Source: Pseudohongiella acticola
Lineage (GTDB): Bacteria; Pseudomonadota; Gammaproteobacteria; Pseudomonadales; Pseudohongiellaceae
Length of the DNA stretch: 64,000 bases
Direction: 5' to 3'
Assembly (NCBI RefSeq): GCF_001758195.1
Contig: NZ_MASR01000001.1
Coordinates: forward strand, 744,001 to 808,000
Each line of letters starts with the position of its first letter. The first letter of the stretch is position 1. Both the position numbers and the translations under genes were made by a program. Shown here in pieces: positions 55,485-64,000 of the stretch. The notes beneath the pieces are model-generated. The model did no database searches. It saw nothing but the letters and a program-made list of their open reading frames with translations, and had not been told where the DNA came from.

Positions 55485-57602
55485 TTAACGATAGGTTCTG
55501 TTGGCAATCCAGGCTTCCAGCAGCAACAGCAGAAGCACTGTCAGCAAAATCCACCACCACAGCCGTTGCGGCTGCTCCAGTTCAGCAATCAGTTGTGCGG
55601 TGCGCACACCCGTGGCAACGGCAGGGGTGGTTTCCGGATTAAGAATCCGGTCATGCAACACAGATGTATCAATTGTCGCCAAGGCAGCGGCTTCAGCCTG
55701 AATATTGATGGCAAAATTGACACCCGACTCAGTGCGCAGAAAGCCTGGCATGCGGGCACGGTAGAACGGACTGTCCGCGTTGACTGTCACCACCGTGCCG
55801 TCAGGCTCTGACAATTCCAGTTGCGAATCCCCGGTGTCAAACGCAGGCGTCAGGTCAACCATGTCACCGATCTGCCAGGCGCGTTGTTGCAGCGGCGGGC
55901 GAATCATATAAGTCAGGGTTTCGTGCACAAAGGGCAGATACAGACCCTGTAGCGGGAAGTTACTCCAGCCCAGATCCAGTGACGAAGTGATTAGCATGGT
56001 CCGCCCTTCGCCCACGGCGCGTTCAAGCAACAGCGGGTCACCCGAGTCAAACCGCATCAGAACCTGGCCATCAGCATTGGGTTCACTGCCCCAGTAACCC
56101 TGGAAGCGCGCACTCCAATCAACATCCAGTGGCCGCAGGGCCGGGTGACGGCGATCCACATCAGCTATCAGCAGGTAGTCATTGGCAGGTAGAACCTGCG
56201 CATTCGTCAGTCGCGCCGGCGCCAAAGCCGCCAGTTGCTGATTAAAACTGTCAGCGGCGACACGATTGCCGGGTGCCAGCAGCAAACTGCCGCCGTCAAC
56301 AACAAAGTCCTGCAATGCCCGTTGCTGATCGCCCGTCACGGAGCCCGTGTTGAGCAACACGACGGCATCGTGTTGAGCAAGGTCGCTTGAGTCAAAGTCA
56401 CTCAGCGTGACCTGAGACACTGAAAACGGTGAATTCTCCATGCCTTCCAGTGCCAGTACAAACCAGTGCGCCTCGTCATCGTACCAGTCTGCCGCAGGGT
56501 CCCCGTTCACCACCAGTACCCGCATGGTTGGTACAACATTGAGGCTGAAATACCAATGGTTGTCCAGGTCAAAGCTGTCACCGGCCAACACCAACTCGCC
56601 GGTGTAAGCACCACTGTCATCCAGTGACAGTGGCAGATCCAGCACGGCCTCGGAGCGCTCGCCCAGGTCAAAGTTCGCCCGTTCCTGTACTTCGTCGTTG
56701 AGCAGCAACGACACTTCGCCTCTCTCCTGCAGCACACTACCAGTGCTTCGCACCCGGGCCAGAACCTGTCTTTCATTGTCAGGCACGACCGAACCGGAAC
56801 CGGAACCGGAACCGGCGGAAGCATCTACCTCCTGAGAATCTGCACTCACCGTCGCTGCATTAACCATTAATTGCTGAGGTGACCGCACATCCACCAGACT
56901 CAGATTGCTGCTGCGCTCATCGCCCACTTTGACGCCGATAAACGAGACACCCGGCGCCAGATTCCAGCCGCTGTCATTGTCTCCACTCTCGCCACTCCCC
57001 ATGCCGCTGGCCTGGAAATCCGACAACATGACAACGCTTCGTTGCTCATGGCGCGATTGCGCCAACATGTCGTTCGCCAGTCTTAGTGCAGGAAAGAAGC
57101 GTGCTCTCTCGTAACCGGGGGCTGGCAGGTTATCGATAAAAGTGCGCAACTCGGCCAGATCGGTGGTCAGATCGCGCACGGCCAAGGTGCCATCGGCGAA
57201 ACTGATCACACCCGCTTCATCACCAGCCGACAGTGAATCCAGAGATTGCAGGGCCTGCTGCCGGGCCTGCTCAAACCGGTCTGCGTACTGCATGCTGAGC
57301 GAACTGTCGATCAACAGCATGGTTGACTGTGGCTCGGTATCCAGCAGTTGGGCAATCGACCCCTGGTAGAACAAAGGTCGGGCAAAGGCAAAGACCAGCA
57401 GACAGATCAGGGCAGCCCGCAACAACAGTAATAACCATTGCTGAATTTGCTGAAACAGAATCAGTTTTTTTGTTGTCTGCTTGAGAAAGCGCAGCGAGCC
57501 AAACATGATCTTCGGCGGGTTCTCCCGACGGATCAAATGAATGGCAATCGGTATTGCCGCGGCCAACAGGCCAAACAGGAACAATGGGCTTAAAAAACTC
57601 AT
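55485..57602 (-). CDS. BatA-like membrane protein with vWA domain and C-terminal GATase-like fold
   Basis: 705 residues. The BatA/aerotolerance N-terminus FLSPLFLFGLLAAAIPIAIHLI with a second helix LLLLLRAALICLLVFAFA anchors the protein. A periplasmic vWA domain has the MIDAS motif D99-S-S-L-S103 and SVVMLSDFQASG. A Gly/Ser linker around 56790-56820 is encoded by a (GGAACC)n hexamer repeat. The remainder resembles the glutamine-amidotransferase-like domain common in such proteins (VLLNTGSVTGDQQRALQDFVVDGGSLLLAPG), and a final helix ends the protein. It begins directly after the DUF58 stop. Role by context: membrane vWA partner of the MoxR ATPase; the cargo is unknown. Confidence 0.8.
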   Translation of the reverse strand: MSFLSPLFLFGLLAAAIPIAIHLIRRENPPKIMFGSLRFLKQTTKKLILFQQIQQWLLLLLRAALICLLVFAFARPLFYQGSIAQLLDTEPQSTMLLIDSSLSMQYADRFEQARQQALQSLDSLSAGDEAGVISFADGTLAVRDLTTDLAELRTFIDNLPAPGYERARFFPALRLANDMLAQSRHEQRSVVMLSDFQASGMGSGESGDNDSGWNLAPGVSFIGVKVGDERSSNLSLVDVRSPQQLMVNAATVSADSQEVDASAGSGSGSGSVVPDNERQVLARVRSTGSVLQERGEVSLLLNDEVQERANFDLGERSEAVLDLPLSLDDSGAYTGELVLAGDSFDLDNHWYFSLNVVPTMRVLVVNGDPAADWYDDEAHWFVLALEGMENSPFSVSQVTLSDFDSSDLAQHDAVVLLNTGSVTGDQQRALQDFVVDGGSLLLAPGNRVAADSFNQQLAALAPARLTNAQVLPANDYLLIADVDRRHPALRPLDVDWSARFQGYWGSEPNADGQVLMRFDSGDPLLLERAVGEGRTMLITSSLDLGWSNFPLQGLYLPFVHETLTYMIRPPLQQRAWQIGDMVDLTPAFDTGDSQLELSEPDGTVVTVNADSPFYRARMPGFLRTESGVNFAINIQAEAAALATIDTSVLHDRILNPETTPAVATGVRTAQLIAELEQPQRLWWWILLTVLLLLLLEAWIANRTYR

Positions 57603-58496
57603 TTATGCGCTCCGGGTTCGACGGGCCAGATACGAAGCCAGTGCTTTATCCAGAGGCTGCGATGTATTGAGCAGACAATAATCGACGCCACTGGTTTGAC
57701 AACGTTTGCGGCAGTCATCCAGGTAGGTATTCAGGTTATCGAGGTAAGCATTACGAATGGCAGCTGGCGACGTGATGTGAGTCTCGGCAGTTTCCATATC
57801 GATGAATTCAGATGATTCGTTAAAGTTGAAATTCAGTTCCTGCTCGTCAAGCACGTGGAAAACAATGACCTCATTGCCCATGGCACGCAGTTGCTGCAGG
57901 GTGCGAATGGTGGTCTGCTCATCTTCCAGCAAATCGCTGATCAGTATCACCAGGCTTTTCTGTTTTAATGTCATTGCCAGCTCGGTCAGCGGACGGACGA
58001 TGTCGGTTCTGGTGCCGGCGGTCAGTTCATGCAGGCTGCGCAGGATACGGATCAGGTGCAACTGCCGCGCTTTCGCCGGTATGAAGTCGCGGATTTTTTC
58101 GTCAAATGTAATCAGACCCACCGCATCACGCTGCCGCATGATGAAATAGGCCAGCGCCGAAGCCAGTGTGCGACCGTAGTCCAGTTTGCTCATGCCTTCG
58201 GACGCATAGGACATGGAAGCACTGCTATCCAGCAATATGTAGGCCCGAACATTGGTCTCATCTTCGTACTGTTTGATGTACAGCTTGTCGCTGCGGCCAT
58301 AGAGCTTCCAGTCCACGTGGCGCATGTCGTCACCCTGGTAATAGTGACGATAGTCAGTGAACTCGACACTGAAACCGCGTTTTGGACTTTTATGCAGGCC
58401 GGCAATAAACCCCTCAACAACAACGCGCGCCCGCATTTCGAGATTGTCGAGCGTCGCCAGCACGGCCGGATCAATAAAGGAATTGCTCTGGCTCAT
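57603..58496 (-). CDS. DUF58 domain protein (MoxR partner, vWA-like)
   Basis: Soluble protein of 297 residues from the ATG at 58496 (AGGAA upstream); an ATG 10 codons before has no support. The DUF58 signature YRHYYQGDDMRHVDWKLYGRSDKLYIKQYE is at residues 49-78, and the vWA-like MIDAS motif D90-S-S-A-S94 follows in AYILLDSSASM, with LVILISDLLED later. DUF58 proteins nearly always sit next to a MoxR ATPase. Here the MoxR gene ends 61 bp upstream and the BatA-like gene starts immediately downstream. Confidence 0.88.
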   Translation of the reverse strand: MSQSNSFIDPAVLATLDNLEMRARVVVEGFIAGLHKSPKRGFSVEFTDYRHYYQGDDMRHVDWKLYGRSDKLYIKQYEDETNVRAYILLDSSASMSYASEGMSKLDYGRTLASALAYFIMRQRDAVGLITFDEKIRDFIPAKARQLHLIRILRSLHELTAGTRTDIVRPLTELAMTLKQKSLVILISDLLEDEQTTIRTLQQLRAMGNEVIVFHVLDEQELNFNFNESSEFIDMETAETHITSPAAIRNAYLDNLNTYLDDCRKRCQTSGVDYCLLNTSQPLDKALASYLARRTRSA

Positions 58497-58557
58497 GTTG
58501 CCATTCCTGTGCCCGGCCGGAACCACCGGTCAGTCTGATAATGTGTGCAGGCAGAAT

Positions 58558-59595
58558 TCACAGGCCAGGCTCTTTAACGGCGTCGATGACCCGGCGAATC
58601 AGTTCGTCAGCGCTAATGCGTTCAGCCTCGGCATGAAAGTTCAATTGCAGACGATGGCGTAATACAGACGGCGCCAGTGTGCGTATATCATTGAAGGATA
58701 CGTTATATCGACCGTGCAACAAGGCCCGTACTTTGCCCGCCAGCACCAGGTTCTGGGATGCACGGATACCGGCACCCCAGGTAACCCAATCCTTGACAAA
58801 AGCCGGCGAATTTTCATTCTGCGGCCGCGTCGCATGCACCAGTCTCACCGCATATTGGATGACCGATTGCGCAGCCGGCACCTGTCTTGCAATACGCTGA
58901 AACGCCAGAATATCTTCGCCACTTAGTGGGTGTGAAACCGACCGGTCGAAATTGCGAGTGGTATTACTCACCACCATCACTTCCTCTTCTTCGGTCAGAT
59001 AACCCAACTCGATTTTAAACATGAAGCGGTCGAGCTGCGCTTCTGGCAAGGGATAGGTTCCTTCCAGTTCAATCGGGTTCTGCGTTGCCAGTACAAAAAA
59101 TGGTTCCGCCATTTTGTGGGTGACGCCTGCCGCAGTTACCTGTCGCTCTTCCATCGCCTCCAGCAAGGACGACTGCGTTTTGGGCGGCGTCCGGTTGATT
59201 TCGTCTGCAAGCAGAATATTGGTGAAAATCGGCCCTTTGACAAACACCAGCTTGCGGCGCCCATCGTTCTCTTCCACAATCTCCGCACCCACCACATCCG
59301 CTGGCATCAGGTCGGGCGTAAACTGGATACGGCTGAAATTCAATTGCAGAATATCGGCGACGGTTTTAATCAGCAGTGTTTTAGCCAGCCCCGGCACACC
59401 GGTCACCAGGCAGTGACCACCGGCAAACAGTGCAATCAACAACTCTTCAATAACAGCATCCTGACCCACTATGACTTTGCGAATCTCGTGCACCATCTGG
59501 TCACGGCCTTCCTGCATTTTTTTAACCAGCGCCAGATCATCGTGATCTTCCAGGCCAGCGGTTGGATGCTCGTTAATGATATCAGTATCAGTCAT
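58558..59595 (-). CDS. moxR: MoxR-family AAA+ ATPase
   Basis: 345 residues. An acidic N-terminal tail precedes the AAA+ core: Walker A GVPGLAKT at 66-73, Walker B ILLADEINRTPPKTQSSLLEAMEERQVT, sensor 1 FFVLATQNPIELEGTYPLPEAQLDRFMF (also the arginine finger region), and the lid domain with GIRASQNLVLAGKVRALLHGRYNVSFNDIRTLAPSVLRHRLQLNFHAE. MoxR proteins are thought to act as chaperones that insert cofactors or assemble complexes with vWA partners, here the DUF58 and BatA-like proteins downstream. Confidence 0.92.
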   Translation of the reverse strand: MTDTDIINEHPTAGLEDHDDLALVKKMQEGRDQMVHEIRKVIVGQDAVIEELLIALFAGGHCLVTGVPGLAKTLLIKTVADILQLNFSRIQFTPDLMPADVVGAEIVEENDGRRKLVFVKGPIFTNILLADEINRTPPKTQSSLLEAMEERQVTAAGVTHKMAEPFFVLATQNPIELEGTYPLPEAQLDRFMFKIELGYLTEEEEVMVVSNTTRNFDRSVSHPLSGEDILAFQRIARQVPAAQSVIQYAVRLVHATRPQNENSPAFVKDWVTWGAGIRASQNLVLAGKVRALLHGRYNVSFNDIRTLAPSVLRHRLQLNFHAEAERISADELIRRVIDAVKEPGL

Positions 59596-59637
59596 GGCTC
59601 AATCCTGTCTGTTTAAAAATGCGTTTTAATTCTGGTG

Positions 59638-60570
59638 TCAGTGCGTATAGGCATAAATCAGATAATTGATACCCAGCCGGTATGCTTCATTGCTCATACT
59701 GGTCGGGTAATATTCGTGAAAGGTATGTTCCCAGCCATCCCCCATGTCCGAGTTGAAGTTGGCAACCACCATGGCCCTGCCATCATCATCCAGTATCGCG
59801 TGTACTGATGGCGGGTAGCGCGGATCGTCGAGCGTGACGCTGCCGTAGTCCCAGGTCACTGCCCGCCCGGGCACCTGTGCCACCTGCTCAATATCATAAA
59901 AAATGCTGAATATTTCGTGTTCAAGATCGAGCTTGACCAATTCGCGATCAGGGAAAATCTTCGCCATCTCAATCAGAAAGTCCTGGTAATGCGCCTCGCC
60001 CCAGAAATCGTCGAGCATGACAAATCCACCGCGCAAGGCAAATTCACGCAAAGCGTCAACTTCATCCGGTGCAAAGTCTGGCCCGCTGCTCATACCTCCG
60101 ATTGGAATGCGTTTCATCGTCATATACAGAAATATATGCTCAAACAGCTCCGGGTCAGTCAGATCTATCCAACGGGTATTGTAGGTCTGCGCGTCAATGA
60201 ACGTATAACGCTGTACTCCACGCATCAGGTTCTGCTCGGCATCCGGAAAATCAGTATCCCACCAGCCGCCACGACGGCCACGTCCTCCCGGGTAATTCTC
60301 ATAACGCCCACGCAGCCAGGTAAATTCAGACGTACCCGACACGTCGCCCGTCTGTGAGCCCGATACCGGGGGTAAATCAGGCAACTCCTGATTCTCCCGT
60401 CGGAAGCGGCTGAAGTCGAAATCGGGCGGCAAAGCAACACCGGGACGAGACGACGGTTGTGGTTGGGCAGGCGCATTGTCCTGCGCCAACGCCAGCGGTG
60501 CCACGCTCAGCAGCAACCCGGTCAGGACGGATCGCAGCATCAGCATTCTGTATAGCGGCAGCGACAGCAT
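59638..60570 (-). CDS. Exported DUF4159 protein
   Basis: 310 residues with a signal peptide (VLTGLLLSVAPLALAQ) and a DUF4159 domain from about residue 90: YTFIDAQTYNTRWIDLTDPELFEHIFLYMTMKRIPIG, then the amidotransferase-like part FALRGGFVMLDDFWGEAHYQDFLIEM and a C-terminal YYPTSMSNEAYRLGINYLIYAYTH. Several in-frame ATGs exist; the first, 3 bases after the upstream stop, has GGAG about 11 bases away. Unlike many DUF4159 proteins it lacks a BatA-type N-terminus, so it is probably free in the periplasm. DUF4159 genes commonly lie near MoxR clusters. Function unknown. It is 42 bp upstream of moxR. Confidence 0.82.
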   Translation of the reverse strand: MLSLPLYRMLMLRSVLTGLLLSVAPLALAQDNAPAQPQPSSRPGVALPPDFDFSRFRRENQELPDLPPVSGSQTGDVSGTSEFTWLRGRYENYPGGRGRRGGWWDTDFPDAEQNLMRGVQRYTFIDAQTYNTRWIDLTDPELFEHIFLYMTMKRIPIGGMSSGPDFAPDEVDALREFALRGGFVMLDDFWGEAHYQDFLIEMAKIFPDRELVKLDLEHEIFSIFYDIEQVAQVPGRAVTWDYGSVTLDDPRYPPSVHAILDDDGRAMVVANFNSDMGDGWEHTFHEYYPTSMSNEAYRLGINYLIYAYTH

Positions 60571-60573
60571 GGT

Positions 60574-63300
60574 TTAGTTTTCTCCCTCCGCGACGGCCTG
60601 CAACAGTATCTGTTGCGCCCGCTCATAGGTGGGTGCCGTTTCCAGTGCTCTGAGAACGGTCATACGGGCATCATCAGATTGCCGGTTGTCCAGATAAGCC
60701 TGCGCAAGGTTGGTTCGTGCTGCCACCGGGTCATTCTGATCCAGCGTCAGCAATACCTCATACTCCTGCACGGTGAGCCCTGTGTCACCCAGGCGCGTGG
60801 CCAGTTCTGCGTTTATCCGATGGACCTCCGGTCGATAAGGATTAACAGCCAGTGCACGCTCAATAAAATAAGCAGCCTGTTCCAGGTCATCATTGCTCAG
60901 TGCATGCTCGGCCAACGTCATCGGTGCACTGAAATCATGTTGCTGATGCTCCAGCATGATTGCCAGCTGCTCTCGTTGCGCATCCCGGTCACCCATGGCC
61001 TCATAGACCTGCGCCAGCACCAGCGCCGGGCTCGGATATCCGGTGTAATCTGGCAACAGCTCGTGCGCTGTGCGCAAATGTGAAATCGCTTCCTGATAGG
61101 CGTCTTCGCGAAACAGAACGATGCCCAGTTGCAGATGTGCCTGAAAATCCCGGGGTTCACGCTGCACCCGGCCACGCATATATTGCTTCAGCGATTCATT
61201 GTTGTATAACTCGGCCAGTATGGCACTGCTGTTTTCGCGCACACCATGACCATGCCCTTCGCCTTCATCAGGGCTGTCTTCGGCATGTACATAGACATTG
61301 ATATCCGCAACCCTTTGATCTATCCAGCTGCGAAACCCGTCATCGAATGTGGCCATGTCCAGCCCGAATACATTAAAAAACATCTCGCTTTCTTCCGCGA
61401 CCCCGGCGTACTCATGAATCAATGCCAGCAGACTGTCAAAACCAAACTGTTCGGCAATGTACTCAACCACAAGATAGGACTGGAAGTAGGCAAAACTCAG
61501 GTCGGCGTCGCTGTTCGCGCCGGTGAAACCGTCATTGAGACTGCCGACCGGCAGCAGGCGATCCTGCTGCACCGCCCGGATAAGATCCAGTCCCTGACGA
61601 CGCCCCCATTCGGGACGACCCTGACTTTCTTCCCATGTTGAAATTCCCTCTGATAACCAGCGCGGCATGCGGTTGTCAGTCATTTGCAGGGTAAATACAT
61701 GCACCAGTTCATGCCAGACGATTTCCTGCCAGTTGGCGCTGAGCGTGTCCGGTGAAATCAGGGTCACTACCCTGCCGAAGCAGATACCGACCAATGGCCC
61801 GATATCGGGTAACCCTACAGAGCGAACAGCAAAGTCTTCGGTTTGTTCGAACACCTGAATCACGACAGGCACTTCGGGTTCGAATCCGTACTTGGCCACC
61901 AGCCGGTCCCAGCTGTTCTCCAGCAATGGCTCCATATAGGGCCACAGGACCTGTGCATCACGCTGACTCATATTGACACGAAAGTGCTCACTTTCCAGCG
62001 TGGCGTATTCTTCCAGCACATCAAACACCTGCAGCATATTTGAGGTCAGAACATTAAATGGATCGTTTTCAAACGCCTGCTCCAGGTGACGTTTGCCTTC
62101 ATCTTCCTCACCCAGGCGCACCAGGTTGCCACCCAGCACTGTATGTGCGAACCAGTTACGAGGATCCCGATCGATGGCGCGGCGTGCGTATTCCACTGCC
62201 TCGGTAAAACGGTAATTGTTACCCAGAAAATCACCGATGGCGGCATAAAAATTCGCGTTCTCCGGGCTGAACGCGTTCACCCGCTGCCGTAGTCGTTCAA
62301 ACTCTTCAGTCTCGTCCCGCATCACGGCTCGCGCGGCCAGGGTTGCCAGTGCGGGCACATGTTCGCTATTGATTTCCAGCGCCTGATCCAGAAAGCGGAG
62401 GCCTTCTTCCTCACGTCCATTGCGCAGCATCAGCTCGGCAAAGGTCTGCATGGCCGCTACGCTTCTGGAATTGGCGTCCAGAGCCCGACTCAGATTACGC
62501 TCGGGGCTCTCGATTCTGGCCAGCCCGACCAGCGCCGGTGCATAACGCCGATTGATTTCCAGTGCTTCGTTATAGTTACGCTGCGCATCCTGATCATTAA
62601 ATTTTTCCTGAAACAGATCACCCCACAGCACCAACGCTTCCATATTGTTGCTGTCCAGCCGGACGGCTTCGCTGAACAAGGCGTTGGCGTCATGAAATTC
62701 ATCCAGCTGACGTGCAGCAACAGCCACCATGGCAACGTCTGCGGAATCGAACACCAGCCCGTTATCATAACGCGCCAGCGCGGCATTGAACTGCTCATCG
62801 GCGGCATCACGATCGCCGCGCAGTCGCAGTACCAGGCCATATTGCACCATTGTCCGCACAGGCGGATTGAGCTGCCCCGCCACGACGCTGGCCAGCAATG
62901 CCTCCGCCTGCTGCGAGCGCCCCGTCATAACGTACAGTTCAGCCAACCGGGTTGCCAGCTCAGGGTTGTCCGCAGGCTCGGAAACCTCGCTATCCAGTGC
63001 AGCTTCTGCCAGCGCGTATTGCCCGGTTTCCATGTGCGCCTGACTCACACCCAGCACGGCCTGCGCCTGATAGAATCCATCATTGATCTGGCTGAACACT
63101 TCCAGAGCCGCCAGATAGGACCCGCGCAGCAATAACTCATGGCCACGATCCAGTAATTCCTGGCCGGACTGGTTCGCTGCCACGGACGGTTCCTGAGCCA
63201 ATACGTGGGTCGATGTCAGTGCCGCTGACAACGATGCCAGTAACACCAGAGCCCTTGTCATCGTCCGGAAGGTTTTGTAAGTCAGTTTAAGGCAATGCAT
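60574..63300 (-). CDS. Exported TPR protein with a gluzincin (MA-like) peptidase domain
   Basis: 908 residues from the ATG at 63300 (GAGGA 6 bases upstream), overlapping the previous gene by 14 bp. A signal peptide ends near HVLAQ. Ten or so TPR-like helix pairs cover residues 45-430 (for instance YALAEAALDSEVSEP, DQALEINSEHVPALATLAAR, YARRAIDRDPRNWFAHTVLG). A peptidase domain then shows HELVHVF with H530, E531 and H534, and LSEGISTWEE with E551 as third ligand, the pattern of MA-type gluzincins. More TPRs occupy residues 700-900. The zinc site appears complete, so proteolysis is possible. Neighbours suggest it works with the MoxR system in the periplasm. Confidence 0.8.
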   Translation of the reverse strand: MHCLKLTYKTFRTMTRALVLLASLSAALTSTHVLAQEPSVAANQSGQELLDRGHELLLRGSYLAALEVFSQINDGFYQAQAVLGVSQAHMETGQYALAEAALDSEVSEPADNPELATRLAELYVMTGRSQQAEALLASVVAGQLNPPVRTMVQYGLVLRLRGDRDAADEQFNAALARYDNGLVFDSADVAMVAVAARQLDEFHDANALFSEAVRLDSNNMEALVLWGDLFQEKFNDQDAQRNYNEALEINRRYAPALVGLARIESPERNLSRALDANSRSVAAMQTFAELMLRNGREEEGLRFLDQALEINSEHVPALATLAARAVMRDETEEFERLRQRVNAFSPENANFYAAIGDFLGNNYRFTEAVEYARRAIDRDPRNWFAHTVLGGNLVRLGEEDEGKRHLEQAFENDPFNVLTSNMLQVFDVLEEYATLESEHFRVNMSQRDAQVLWPYMEPLLENSWDRLVAKYGFEPEVPVVIQVFEQTEDFAVRSVGLPDIGPLVGICFGRVVTLISPDTLSANWQEIVWHELVHVFTLQMTDNRMPRWLSEGISTWEESQGRPEWGRRQGLDLIRAVQQDRLLPVGSLNDGFTGANSDADLSFAYFQSYLVVEYIAEQFGFDSLLALIHEYAGVAEESEMFFNVFGLDMATFDDGFRSWIDQRVADINVYVHAEDSPDEGEGHGHGVRENSSAILAELYNNESLKQYMRGRVQREPRDFQAHLQLGIVLFREDAYQEAISHLRTAHELLPDYTGYPSPALVLAQVYEAMGDRDAQREQLAIMLEHQQHDFSAPMTLAEHALSNDDLEQAAYFIERALAVNPYRPEVHRINAELATRLGDTGLTVQEYEVLLTLDQNDPVAARTNLAQAYLDNRQSDDARMTVLRALETAPTYERAQQILLQAVAEGEN

Positions 63301-64000
63301 TGTATGTCCTCGTCTGCGTGGCCAGGTCAATCAACAGGGCTTCCAGCCGGCGCCAGTACTCGTCCTCCAGGTAGTTCTGCTTCTGATTACGCAAAATGAA
63401 AATTTCGCGCTCAATTGATTGCATATCGGCACGTATCACGCGCGCCTGTGGCGACGTTTTTTGCTGCTCCGGCACAATCATGTCGATGTAGGCAATTTCC
63501 GCCAGCAGGCCATCGGCCTGCGATGCGCCAGGTTCTCTTGCAAACAGGCCATCACCGGTATCATCAAGCACGGCATTCTCGGTGGCCAAGCGCCCCTGCT
63601 CGTCATACCACCCGGCCACCCGGCCGCGGCTATAATTGAACAACTCCAACACAGACACGCGACCATTCCGGTCCAGGTCTGCGGTATGATCCTGCAGGCC
63701 TTCAATCATGTAGCCAGGAAAAATCGGATCATAGCGTTCAGACGGAGAGCGCGTCGCGGATACCACAACCCGCCCCAGCGCCGACAACTCACGGGAGAAT
63801 TCGAAGCTGGCACTGGTGGTATTGATAATAACTATGTCCTGTTCAGCAAACCCTGCCAGCATTGCTGCCAGGTCCGAACCGGTCATATCAGGTCCGACGT
63901 TGTTGAACTTGGCAGCACCAAACGTGCCCGAGCCATGTCCGATCATGAGAAGTGTCACCTGATCCCCGGCGGAGACATCGGATTGCAGCGCCGACAGCAC
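63287..64000 (-). CDS. Caspase-fold (C13-like) protein, 5' end beyond the window
   Basis: C-terminal 237 residues of a longer protein; the frame is open to base 64000, where GTG codes an internal Val or could be a start but probably is not. MIGHGS holds the His expected of the caspase/legumain dyad. The strand that normally ends in the catalytic Cys reads IVIINTTSASFEF, with Thr or Ser where Cys is expected, and VVSATRSPSERYDPIFPGYMIEGL and DLDRNGRVSVLELFNYSRGRV follow as in C13-like relatives. The protein looks like a pseudo-protease or a Ser/Thr variant. A C-terminal coiled coil (QSIEREIFILRNQKQNYLEDEY) may mediate assembly. It is the first gene of the cluster that is visible here. Confidence 0.65.
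   Translation of the reverse strand: MLSALQSDVSAGDQVTLLMIGHGSGTFGAAKFNNVGPDMTGSDLAAMLAGFAEQDIVIINTTSASFEFSRELSALGRVVVSATRSPSERYDPIFPGYMIEGLQDHTADLDRNGRVSVLELFNYSRGRVAGWYDEQGRLATENAVLDDTGDGLFAREPGASQADGLLAEIAYIDMIVPEQQKTSPQARVIRADMQSIEREIFILRNQKQNYLEDEYWRRLEALLIDLATQTRTYNALP

Overview
The window is a chromosomal segment of a mid-to-high-GC gammaproteobacterium. The evidence is the RecC-RecB-RecD and SbcD-SbcC pairs, the ribF-ileS-fkpB-ispH order, NasR, RegB/RegA, a GlnK-type PII protein, a TonB-dependent receptor and an RND pump with its adaptor. An aquatic heterotroph related to the marine gammaproteobacteria is my best guess, but the genus cannot be read from the sequence. I see no tRNA, rRNA, CRISPR array, prophage or insertion sequence. 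Genes are tightly packed; most gaps are under 200 bp and only two exceed 300 bp.

Layout. 1-4246: nitrate/nitrite ABC uptake genes (binding protein cut by the window edge, permease, ATPase) converging on a NasR-type nitrate-responsive antiterminator. 4416-8461: a TetR regulator plus methyltransferase, divergent from a two-subunit molybdenum hydroxylase (IorAB-like), with an operator-like dyad over the shared promoter region. 8465-12973: sbcD and sbcC. 12991-18339: a LysE exporter, a DUF5916 outer-membrane-type protein, and a divergent operon of a secreted protein with two related four-helix membrane proteins. 19246-28873: recC-recB-recD as one overlapping operon. 28899-32763: lipoprotein dipeptidase, a GGCT-like protein and two more copies of the secreted family seen at 16304. 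32882-38366: ispH, fkpB, ileS and ribF on the minus strand. The usual lspA between ileS and fkpB is absent, and the block is bracketed by copies of an 87-bp repeat.

38696-50578: mixed genes. These are small membrane proteins, a secreted hydrolase, an orphan PII protein, a thioesterase, an outer-membrane-like protein, a BlaI/M56 peptidase signalling pair, a TonB-dependent receptor, a methyltransferase-GNAT fusion, a RegB/RegA redox two-component pair and a DUF4345 membrane protein. 50866-55166: RND adaptor and pump.

55485-64000: a six-gene minus-strand cluster running off the window edge. In transcription order it encodes a caspase-fold (C13-like) protein without an obvious catalytic Cys, a large exported TPR protein with an HExxH gluzincin domain, a DUF4159 protein, a MoxR AAA+ ATPase, a DUF58 protein and a BatA-like protein with a vWA domain. 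MoxR-DUF58-BatA sets are known as putative chaperone/assembly systems. The added protease-fold and TPR-peptidase partners make this the best candidate for an incompletely described system in the window.

Genes whose joint action is readable: NrtABD with NasR (nitrate uptake and control), IorAB with TetR, RecBCD and SbcCD (double-strand break processing), RegB with RegA, BlaI with M56, MFP with RND, and the MoxR cluster.
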